Made by a program: the position numbers and the translations under genes. A DNA stretch of 10,328 bases. Origin: Spirochaetales bacterium (GTDB lineage: Bacteria; Spirochaetota; Spirochaetia; DSM-27196; SLST01). Shown one piece after another: positions 1 through 5,845 of this stretch. The notes under the pieces are model-generated. The model did not search any database, had not been told where the DNA came from, and saw only the letters and a program-made list of their open reading frames with translations. Within the stretch, counting starts at the first letter, position 1, and every line of letters starts with the position of its first letter. The stretch spans positions 1 to 10,328 of the forward strand of contig DAOWMR010000062.1 of the NCBI GenBank assembly GCA_030642995.1, in the 5' to 3' direction.

Positions 1-819
1 CTCCTGTCACGGCCGCTGCCCCGCAGACCAAAGGCAGTGCTCTTTGACATCTACGGCACCTTGTTCACATCCGCGTCCGGGGATATCTCCACGATTGACC
101 AACGCGACCGCACTCCGGCTGTTACGTCCGCCCTCGAGCGTGTCGGCGCAGGGCCTCTCAACCCGGAAGCGGTGACCGCACTCGCCAAGCGATTCCGCAC
201 CGAGATTGAGCACGACCATCGGCGAAGCAAATCTGCCGGAATACAATTCCCGGAAATAGATGTGCGAGAGATTTGGCGCCACGCCGTTACAGATCTTTCA
301 ATTCTCGACGGACCAGGAATGGTCGAGCGGTTTGCCGTCTGCTACGAAATGGCGGCAAACCCCGTTTGGCCCATGCCCGGCACCGCCGGTCTCCTTTCCC
401 GCCTTCGAGATCGCCTGCCCATGGGGATTGTGTCAAACGCACAGTTTTACACACTGCTTCTCTTTCCGGGGCTCCTCGGGTCAACAATGAGTGAGCTTGG
501 ATTCCAACCGGACTTTGTCTCTCTTTCCTATGATCATGGAATTGCCAAACCGGATGCCCATCTCTTTGACCGGCCACTTGCTGCACTAGCAGATCAGGGG
601 ATAGACTCGTCTGAGGTTGTCTACGTTGGCAATGACATGCTCAATGATGTCGCAACCGCCACCGCAGCCGGCTGCATGACGATTCTCTTTGCCGGCGACC
701 GTCGGAGCTTGAGATTGCGGGAGGATCACCCCGCCGTTCGGTCTCTCGCGCCGAACTCGGTGGTACAGACGCTTGAACATGCCGGCACGATTGTGCTTGC
801 CCCGAAGGAGAAGAAATGA
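1..819 (+). CDS. HAD-superfamily hydrolase (5' end outside window)
   Basis: This is a probable phosphatase or dehalogenase-like hydrolase of the haloacid dehalogenase superfamily, cytosolic, with unknown substrate. All four HAD motifs are visible. Motif I is LFDIYGTL at about 40-63, where Asp is the nucleophile and Tyr replaces the second Asp, as in the dehalogenase/YjjG-like branch. Motif II is GIVSN at about 424-438. The motif III Lys is in GIAKPD at about 538-555. Motif IV is GNDMLND at about 628-648. The helical cap lies between motifs I and II. The frame stays open to base 1 (LLSRPLPRPKA before motif I). A GTG at 37 is possible, but it would start the protein inside the first beta strand and cut off the usual basic residue before motif I, so the true start is probably upstream of the window. 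The stop overlaps the next gene as ATGA, implying translational coupling. The family is certain; the substrate cannot be read from sequence. Confidence 0.88.
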   Translation, partial: LLSRPLPRRPKAVLFDIYGTLFTSASGDISTIDQRDRTPAVTSALERVGAGPLNPEAVTALAKRFRTEIEHDHRRSKSAGIQFPEIDVREIWRHAVTDLSILDGPGMVERFAVCYEMAANPVWPMPGTAGLLSRLRDRLPMGIVSNAQFYTLLLFPGLLGSTMSELGFQPDFVSLSYDHGIAKPDAHLFDRPLAALADQGIDSSEVVYVGNDMLNDVATATAAGCMTILFAGDRRSLRLREDHPAVRSLAPNSVVQTLEHAGTIVLAPKEKK

Positions 820-1664
820 AGCGCCTCATTGTGTTGTTCCTTGTCCTCGTAATCGTCGCGTCGGTCGTATTCTTTTTCGGCTGGATTCAGATCCGGCTGG
901 AAGAAGACAGCTATGCAGTCATTTTCACAAAGACCGGCGGATGGGAAGAGGATACCATCTCTCCCGGGGAGTTCGCTTGGCGCTGGCAGCGACTCCTTCC
1001 TACCAATCTCACCCTCCATGAGTTCCCGATCACTCCACACCTCACTTCCACAACTCTCCGTGGAAACCTACCGAGCGCGACAACTTACGGAGCTCTGCTG
1101 GAATCCGCATCTCCGTTCTCATATGTCATCTCAGTTCATGTGATCTATCGATTACAACCCGCCGCCCTACCGGGTCTGGCCCGGGATGACGGGCTACGAT
1201 CGGACGCTCTCCAGGCTTACTACAACCGAATCGACACCGAGATGGAGCAATTGATCGCTGAGTCAACCCTGCGTCTGCTCGGCCAACCGGTCCAACTCAC
1301 CCCGCCCGCGTCGGCCCTTGTGGAAGTTATCGAGAGCCTCACGGCGACCCTCACGCGCCGGTATCCCGGGCTCGAGTTCCTGTCTGTCAGCCCCATCAGA
1401 ATCGAGCTGCCGGACATCGAACTCTATCTGGAAACGAAACAACGTTACATCGCAATTCTCGATGCGAGAGCCGAAGCGATGCGAAACGCGGCAGAGGAAT
1501 TGGCAAACGAACAAACCGCCGTTAACGCCAAACTTGCACGTCTCGAACGCTACGGAGAAATACTGGAACGATATCCCATCCTCCTGGAATACTTCAGTCT
1601 CACCAGGGAACTCCCGGACGGCCCCCTGGATCTGGAGTCACTCATTCGGCAACCCGGTACATGA
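816..1664 (+). CDS. Membrane-anchored SPFH/Band-7-like protein
   Basis: The protein has 282 residues. Residues 4-24 form one N-terminal transmembrane segment after the basic start MKR, so the remainder probably lies outside the cytoplasmic membrane. Residues 31-120 resemble the start of an SPFH/Band-7 (HflC/prohibitin-like) domain: SYAVIFTKTGG, then a Pro-Gly turn near 50, and later a strand pattern YVISVHVIYRL. A second beta element, SPIRIELPDI, at 192-201 leads into a charged helix or coiled coil at about 205-250 rich in Ala, Glu and Arg. SPFH proteins usually oligomerise at membranes and regulate proteases or membrane domains; that role is inference here, and similarity is by pattern only. 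The start is well supported: AAGGAG at 805-810 lies 5 bases before the ATG, and the gene overlaps the HAD gene by 4 bp and the HIT gene by 4 bp. It could instead be an unrelated signal-anchored lipid- or envelope-associated protein. Confidence 0.7.
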   Translation: MKRLIVLFLVLVIVASVVFFFGWIQIRLEEDSYAVIFTKTGGWEEDTISPGEFAWRWQRLLPTNLTLHEFPITPHLTSTTLRGNLPSATTYGALLESASPFSYVISVHVIYRLQPAALPGLARDDGLRSDALQAYYNRIDTEMEQLIAESTLRLLGQPVQLTPPASALVEVIESLTATLTRRYPGLEFLSVSPIRIELPDIELYLETKQRYIAILDARAEAMRNAAEELANEQTAVNAKLARLERYGEILERYPILLEYFSLTRELPDGPLDLESLIRQPGT

Positions 1665-2149
1665 GTTATTTCTTCAACTTCGACAAGATGAAATACGTTC
1701 GCGGCCCACGACCGTCCGGTTGCATACTCTGTCTCATCCGGGACAAGTCATCCGAAGTGGTCGATCTCACGGTGTACTCCGACGAACTGTTCACGGTCTC
1801 CGTAAATCTCTATCCGTACAACCCCGGCCACGTGATGATCTTTCCAAATCGGCACCTTGTGGACATAAGAGAACTGACGCCCGCTGAAGACCAGCGGCTT
1901 TCAGACCTCACTCGACGCTTCCTGAACGTTCTGGAGAGCACTCACTCACCCGCAGGCTTCAACATCGGCTACAACATGGGCAGTTCCGCGGGCGCCTCAA
2001 TTGACCACCTCCATCTCCATGTCATTCCTCGCTACCCGAAAGAGATAGGCATTGCTGATCTCGTTGCAGGGAAGCGCGTGCTCATAGAAGATCCGCGGGT
2101 CACGCAATCCCGCCTCATCGCCGGCGTGCAGCGGATGGGTCTCTCGTAG
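1661..2149 (+). CDS. HIT-family nucleotide hydrolase/phosphorylase (Ap4A phosphorylase-like)
   Basis: This is a histidine-triad protein of 162 residues. The active-site motif HLHLHVI is at 116-122, where the middle His of the triad is the nucleophile, and it is followed by PRY. The rest of the fold is also clear: NLYPYNPGHVMIFPNRH at 49-65, and NIGYNMGSSAGASIDHLH at 101-118. The N-terminal GCILC at 20-24 gives a Cys pair like that in many HIT proteins. Length and the NxGxNxG..AG motif fit the Ap4A phosphorylase/FHIT-like branch better than the short HinT branch. The expected role is cleavage of dinucleoside polyphosphates or nucleoside phosphoramidates in the cytosol. The ATG overlaps the preceding stop (ATGA), so it is the last gene of the HAD-SPFH-HIT operon. 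Only 7 bp separate its stop from that of the convergent gene, and no hairpin terminator is visible there. Confidence 0.88.
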   Translation: MSYFFNFDKMKYVRGPRPSGCILCLIRDKSSEVVDLTVYSDELFTVSVNLYPYNPGHVMIFPNRHLVDIRELTPAEDQRLSDLTRRFLNVLESTHSPAGFNIGYNMGSSAGASIDHLHLHVIPRYPKEIGIADLVAGKRVLIEDPRVTQSRLIAGVQRMGLS

Positions 2150-2156
2150 GCCTGCT

Positions 2157-4034
2157 TCAGTATCCCTCTTCCATTGCCAGAATCTGCTTCATCAGCTTGT
2201 CCAGCAAGTCCAGCTTGTCCGAGTACTCCTCCAGCAGTCCATCAAGCCCGTCCAACGCGCTTGCTCGGGGGTCCGCTTCCGCGTACCGCTGGCGTAGCTG
2301 GTCCGACACAGTTCGTTGCATGTTTCCGAAAACAAGCCGCAAACCTCGAAAATGCTCCAGAGATAGATCGATCATCGACCGAACTTCCCGATCCTTATGT
2401 TGCACGATATTTCGATAGGACTTGTAAAGGGTCACGTCTTTCTCAACGCCGTACCGCACGCGAAAAAAGGCCTTTCCGTCGTCTGAATCCGGCGAGAAGC
2501 TCTTATCGAACCCTTCCAGATCCGCGAGGGCTTGCTCGACGCCGGCAACATGGACGACAAGTGCGCTTGAAGAATCACGCTGCCGTACCGGCAGTATCCG
2601 GGAGAGAATCCGTACCATCTCCTGCAAACGCGTCCGGTAGATCCGCCCCAGGAAATTCTGCAGAACAGTCGCAGAGCGGATGTGTCGGAACCTCGGAAGA
2701 CCGAGCTTGTCCGGCGCCGAGAGTATCGCAGGCCGAAAATACTCGAACGGTGACGGACTGCCCCCGAAAAGCTCTTCAGTCATCCGCGAGACAACTCCGG
2801 CCCGCACATCACCGAAGCCCTCATCCAATTGAGAAAGAACGTGCATCATGAGATAGCTCTGGTAGAACTCGCGCAACCGCAACTTCGGCATGTATGCGAC
2901 GATCCGGTGCCAGGGATCACGCCGGTAGTATCGAACCACCTCCGAGAACGAAATGTGGCCGGCCAGACGCATGGCAGCCGCATGGAGTGTATCAAGCTGG
3001 TCCCGGAGTTCCTGCAGATGCACCCGCCGTTGCTGATGCACTTCCTCTTCGGGCTCCGACAGCTCCCCTTCGTCCGCCTCGCCCTCCTGCTTGTCCTGTC
3101 CCCGATTCACGTGAGAGTCTTCCACTTCCTCGGAATCACGCATTTCCTTCAGTTCCAGATATCGATCCAGGAGATCCAGATGCACATAGAAGCCCCGCTC
3201 CAATCGTGCCGCGGAATGCAGTCCGTAGAACACGCTCTCAACCAGAGGCAACGCGGCCGATGTCGGCGCAGCCTTGAACGGCGGCGATCCCTCCGGTGGA
3301 GTGATGCCCGGATCAAATCCGAACACTTCGAACAGTCGATTGTAGTCAAGCAGGCATAGCGGCCGGAGGAAGTAGAGCGGCAGCACTCCCTCTTCCAGAT
3401 GTCCAAAGAGATCGCCAGGTATGTCATCCAGATACATCCCAAGGCGCTCTACCACGAGTTTTCGAACATCGCTCTTCAACTCGTTCTCCATGAATGCATC
3501 CTGGAGCTCTTCTACCGATACGAAGTCCGCCAAGTCACTGCGAGCAGCTGGAATTCGCTGAGACAGCAAGTATTCAATCGACTCCTGCAGATAGCTGCCG
3601 GAACGCCATAGATCAAGAAACATCGGTATGAGCGGATAGGCGGCTTGATACACCGACCACGTTGCCACGGCAATCTCTGCACACACGCTGTGGTGCTCAA
3701 GCGGAGACATGGCCGGACACCCGGCTCGGATGCGGCGTCGCATTTCGCTCAGCCGGAACTCAATGAACGCCTGATCGTGGGCCTTGGTGCTGAACACTCG
3801 TCGGAGAAAGAATCGAATCCGGCGCCAGAAACTCAGATTCTCTATCTCGGCTGCAATCAGGGCGTGCCGCTCGGTGTCAGCGACTTCGCGTTCATAGAGA
3901 GGCGGTTCGTCGGCGGACTTCAGGCTGAGACTGCCGGCAATGTTGCGCAATAGCTTGCGACGCTCTTCCTGCGTTAGAGCAAGAGCGAGGTCTCGAAGGG
4001 TATCCGTGCTCCCGCTACGCACACGATCCACCAC
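2157..4034 (-). CDS. Large orphan protein, possibly DUF5312-type (Spirochaetes-restricted)
   Basis: This 625-residue protein is predicted soluble, with no signal peptide and no clear membrane span. I do not recognise a function. The overall look is alpha-helical and rich in Arg, Leu and Glu, as in the uncharacterised spirochaetal proteins annotated DUF5312; that link is from memory and unverified. Visible parts are: a basic stretch WRRIRFFLRRVF at 70-81; a helical body to about 296; a strongly acidic, Gln/Glu-rich linker at about 298-333 that probably separates two halves; a second helical half at 335-480; a region at 520-560 (FFRVRYGVEKDVTLYKSYRNIV); and a C-terminal amphipathic helix at 595-620. 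The start is GTG at 4032-4034, preceded by GGAGG five bases upstream, and the stop of the thiamine diphosphokinase-like gene directly abuts it (TGAGTG), so translation is probably coupled. A second GTG follows immediately and could be used instead. Confidence 0.75.
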   Translation of the reverse strand: MVDRVRSGSTDTLRDLALALTQEERRKLLRNIAGSLSLKSADEPPLYEREVADTERHALIAAEIENLSFWRRIRFFLRRVFSTKAHDQAFIEFRLSEMRRRIRAGCPAMSPLEHHSVCAEIAVATWSVYQAAYPLIPMFLDLWRSGSYLQESIEYLLSQRIPAARSDLADFVSVEELQDAFMENELKSDVRKLVVERLGMYLDDIPGDLFGHLEEGVLPLYFLRPLCLLDYNRLFEVFGFDPGITPPEGSPPFKAAPTSAALPLVESVFYGLHSAARLERGFYVHLDLLDRYLELKEMRDSEEVEDSHVNRGQDKQEGEADEGELSEPEEEVHQQRRVHLQELRDQLDTLHAAAMRLAGHISFSEVVRYYRRDPWHRIVAYMPKLRLREFYQSYLMMHVLSQLDEGFGDVRAGVVSRMTEELFGGSPSPFEYFRPAILSAPDKLGLPRFRHIRSATVLQNFLGRIYRTRLQEMVRILSRILPVRQRDSSSALVVHVAGVEQALADLEGFDKSFSPDSDDGKAFFRVRYGVEKDVTLYKSYRNIVQHKDREVRSMIDLSLEHFRGLRLVFGNMQRTVSDQLRQRYAEADPRASALDGLDGLLEEYSDKLDLLDKLMKQILAMEEGY

Positions 4035-4748
4035 TCAGCCCTCCAGATCCCGAATCATCAACAAGCGACCTCTCTCCATGTGGACCTCTGCTCTGGTATC
4101 CGACAGCTCATTGCTCACACCAATGTCTCCCTTGTTCCACACCACCGAATCAAGCGGCCATCTCAGTCCGTGGGAATGCATCTCACATGGCAGACAACCA
4201 ATCGGGAAAAAACCAACGACATCGCCAATTCCACCGGTAATCGATATTGAGCTTGTTATGCAGGTGAACTCCGCCGAATCCGTAATCCACACGCTTGGCG
4301 GGTCAGGCCGGTCAAACAAGCTCAATATCCCGACGAAGTGAGCCATTTGCCCACCCCCACCCCCGATGATAACGATCTCGTCGGCTCCACGCTCCCGAGA
4401 TACTCGTACCGCGATCTCGGTATCTGTTTCATCCTTGTCTCGCGGGCAGCGCTCAATCTCCGATTCCCTGAGATCGGACAGCAGCTCCGCGGTTTCCAAA
4501 CTGTCAAAATCACCGACGACAAGATCCGGATGCACGCCACAGCGAATTGCCGTCTCCAGGCCGCAATCCGCAGCAACCACGATTCCCGCAGATCCGCACC
4601 AGCGAAGAACAACCAACGTCCCGGGCGCTTTCCCGCCGGTGATCACTACTCCTCTCACGATTGGCCGAAAGACTACGCTATTTTGCCAAACACGTAAACC
4701 GATCCTGCCTCCTCCCCCGATGCCTGGGCCCTCCATATCACTCGCCAA
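4035..4748 (-). CDS. Thiamine diphosphokinase-like protein
   Basis: This resembles thiamine pyrophosphokinase, which transfers pyrophosphate from ATP to thiamine in the cytosol to make the TPP cofactor. With a TTG start at 4746-4748 it has 237 residues. Family motifs are ADCG at 60-63, VGDFDSL at 78-84 (metal/ATP site), DKDETDTEIAV at 104-114, a Gly-rich loop at 129-133, and a C-terminal thiamine-site pattern SHGLRWPL at 192-199 with SNE at 212-214. The conserved loop normally reading GGR-x-DH is here GGQMAH, so the usual Arg and Asp are missing (see findings). The start is uncertain: neither TTG 4748 nor ATG 4736 has a Shine-Dalgarno, and homologous sequence seems to begin near residue 28 (FRPIVRGVVITGG). 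The strongest purine run, GGAGGAGG (complement of 4708-4715), has no canonical start codon after it. The gene abuts the orphan gene downstream and is divergent from flaB. Confidence 0.75.
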   Translation of the reverse strand: MASDMEGPGIGGGGRIGLRVWQNSVVFRPIVRGVVITGGKAPGTLVVLRWCGSAGIVVAADCGLETAIRCGVHPDLVVGDFDSLETAELLSDLRESEIERCPRDKDETDTEIAVRVSRERGADEIVIIGGGGGQMAHFVGILSLFDRPDPPSVWITDSAEFTCITSSISITGGIGDVVGFFPIGCLPCEMHSHGLRWPLDSVVWNKGDIGVSNELSDTRAEVHMERGRLLMIRDLEG

Positions 4749-4757
4749 AAAAGGACT

Positions 4758-4783
4758 TAACTAAGTTTTTCTCCCTCCGAGAC
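4758..4783 (+). promoter_or_regulatory. Possible sigma-28 (FliA) promoter of flaB
   Basis: TAAC at 4758-4761 and TCCGAGAC at 4776-4783 are separated by 14 bases. This approximates the flagellar sigma-28 consensus TAAA-N15-GCCGATAA, with the CCGA core intact but other positions and the spacing imperfect. Transcription would begin around 4790. No good TTGACA/TATAAT pair is seen in the 116-bp gap. Spirochaetal late flagellar genes are often sigma-28 dependent, which supports the reading, but the match is only moderate. Confidence 0.4.
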
Positions 4784-4803
4784 TCAAAGTGAGGAGTCTT
4801 CGT

Positions 4804-4863
4804 ATGAAGCGCCTCACCTCGCCGCGACACGGAAGTCCGGCGACACTACATCAAGGAGGATGA
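4804..4863 (+). CDS. Possible 19-codon upstream ORF in flaB leader
   Basis: A short frame encodes MKRLTSPRHGSPATLHQGG and stops with TGA at 4861-4863, one base before the flaB ATG. It has a respectable ribosome site of its own, GAGGAG at 4791-4796, seven bases before its ATG. It runs through both hairpins described for the flaB leader, and its last codons contain the flaB Shine-Dalgarno. It may be a leader peptide that couples or tunes flaB translation, or it may be chance in a short leader. If transcription starts near 4790, its ribosome site would lie at the extreme 5' end of the mRNA. Confidence 0.25.
   Translation: MKRLTSPRHGSPATLHQGG
4819..4862 (+). promoter_or_regulatory. Predicted CsrA-binding leader of flaB (two ANGGAN hexaloops)
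   Basis: The first hairpin pairs TCGCCG (4819-4824) with CGGCGA (4838-4843), has a bulged C at 4825, then pairs GAC (4826-4828) with GTC (4835-4837), leaving the hexaloop ACGGAA at 4829-4834. The second pairs CATC (4849-4852) with GATG (4859-4862), leaving the hexaloop AAGGAG at 4853-4858, which is the core of the flaB Shine-Dalgarno. CsrA/RsmA dimers recognise ANGGA in hairpin loops and often bridge two sites. The two GGA triplets here are 24 bases apart. CsrA repression of flagellin through a leader site plus a Shine-Dalgarno site is known for Bacillus hag and has been reported for Borrelia flaB. Occupancy would block ribosome loading. Confidence 0.6.
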
Positions 4864-4864
4864 G

Positions 4865-5737
4865 ATGATCATCAACCACAATCTTAGCGCGATGTTTGCT
4901 CAGCGCCAGCTCAAGTTCACCGGCATGGGTCTTGACGGAAACATCGAAAAACTCTCGTCGGGCATGCGAATCAATCGTGCCGGCGACGATGCCGCCGGCC
5001 TCGCCGTGTCTGAAAAGATGCGAAGTCAGATCCGCGGTCTTCAGCAGGCTGAACGCAACGCTGCGGACGGCATTTCGCTGATCCAGACATCGGAAGGGTA
5101 TCTGCAGGAAACCTCAGATATCCTCCAGCGGATGCGCGAGCTCGCCGTACAGGCGTCCAACGGCATCTACTCGTCCGAGGATCGCATGCAGATCCAGGTT
5201 GAGACATCCCAACTGGTCGACGAGGTCAACCGCATTGCTTCGCACGCACAGTTCAACGGCATGAACATCCTGACCGGCCGGTTCGCGCGTGAAACGGGCA
5301 CGAATGCCGTGACCGCAAGCATGTGGTTCCACATCGGCGCCAACATGGATCAGCGCGAGCGCGTCTATATCGGCACCATGACCGCCCAGGGACTTGGTAT
5401 CCAGGGAACCGGCGGCCTGGCGCACACAGCGAGCTTCATCACCATGTCCAATCCCGACTCGGCCAATGCGGCCATCGGCGTGATTGACTCGGCCCTCAGG
5501 AAGGTCAACAAGCAGCGCGCAGACCTCGGCGCCTATCAGAACCGACTGGATCATGCACGCGTGGGACTCTCGGTGGGTGCAGAAAACCTGCAGGCGTCGG
5601 AATCCCAGATCCGGGACACCGACATGGCGGCCGAGACTGTTCAGTTCGTAACGAACCAGATCCTCCTTCAGTCTTCCACTGCCATGCTGGCCCAGGCCAA
5701 CCAGAAGCCGCAGTCCATTCTGCAGCTCCTCCAGTAG
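4865..5737 (+). CDS. flaB: Flagellin, FlaB-type periplasmic flagellar core protein
   Basis: This is the core filament protein of the spirochaetal periplasmic flagella, exported by the flagellar type III apparatus without a cleaved signal peptide. The 290 residues consist almost only of the conserved D0/D1 helices. The N-terminal part is about 1-140, with MIINHNLSAM, LSSGMRINRAGDDAAGLAVSEKM at 30-52 and the QTSEGYLQE helix at 74-82. A short central segment at 141-195 (MWFHIGANMDQRERVYIG) is typical of FlaB. The C-terminal helices at 200-290 end in STAMLAQANQKPQSILQLLQ. No surface-exposed hypervariable domain is present, as expected for a filament kept in the periplasm. The start is fixed by AAGGAGG at 4853-4859, five bases upstream. 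The gene stands alone between a probable sigma-28 promoter and an intrinsic terminator, so it is monocistronic, as is common for highly expressed flagellins. Spirochaetes often have several flaB paralogues; which one this is cannot be told from the window. Confidence 0.97.
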   Translation: MIINHNLSAMFAQRQLKFTGMGLDGNIEKLSSGMRINRAGDDAAGLAVSEKMRSQIRGLQQAERNAADGISLIQTSEGYLQETSDILQRMRELAVQASNGIYSSEDRMQIQVETSQLVDEVNRIASHAQFNGMNILTGRFARETGTNAVTASMWFHIGANMDQRERVYIGTMTAQGLGIQGTGGLAHTASFITMSNPDSANAAIGVIDSALRKVNKQRADLGAYQNRLDHARVGLSVGAENLQASESQIRDTDMAAETVQFVTNQILLQSSTAMLAQANQKPQSILQLLQ

Positions 5738-5776
5738 CCCAAGGTCGGAAACCGGAGACTGCGTGAGACGCAAAGT

Positions 5777-5808
5777 GGGGTTGTCCCTTATGGGGCAGCC
5801 CCTTTTTT
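5777..5808 (+). terminator. Rho-independent terminator of flaB
   Basis: GGGGTTGTCCC at 5777-5787 pairs over 11 bp, including G-U pairs, with GGGGCAGCCCC at 5792-5802 around a TTAT loop. Six T residues follow at 5803-5808. It lies 39 bases after the flaB stop. A smaller hairpin, TGCGT-gag-ACGCA at 5760-5772, sits just before it. This is the only classical intrinsic terminator visible in the window. Confidence 0.93.
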
Positions 5809-5809
5809 G

Positions 5810-5837
5810 TTGACAGCCGGGACGTTGCGGGAATAAT
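5810..5837 (+). promoter_or_regulatory. Sigma-70-type promoter of the CCA-enzyme gene
   Basis: A perfect -35 hexamer, TTGACA (5810-5815), lies one base after the T tract of the flaB terminator. It is followed by a 16-base spacer and AATAAT (5832-5837), a 5 of 6 match to the -10 consensus. Transcription should begin around 5844-5846, at the GTG taken as the start of the next gene. Confidence 0.75.
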
Positions 5838-5845
5838 TGTCCCTC

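Noticed and set aside
37..39. GTG at 37 as the true start of the HAD gene
   Set aside because: It would begin the protein directly in the first core strand (LFDIYGT). The frame is open to base 1 with residues RPKA that normally precede this motif, and no ribosome site is seen.
2829..3359. 176-codon plus-strand open frame inside the orphan gene, and a 225-codon one at 2174-2851
   Set aside because: Both are low-complexity, Arg/Pro/Ser-rich translations typical of out-of-frame reading in GC-rich DNA, without ribosome sites. The opposite minus-strand frame is continuous and has a coupled start.
5114..5773. 219-codon open frame antisense to flaB
   Set aside because: It is a mirror of the biased codon use of flaB, has no ribosome site or family motif, and covers the flaB stop region. 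The sense frame is an unambiguous flagellin.
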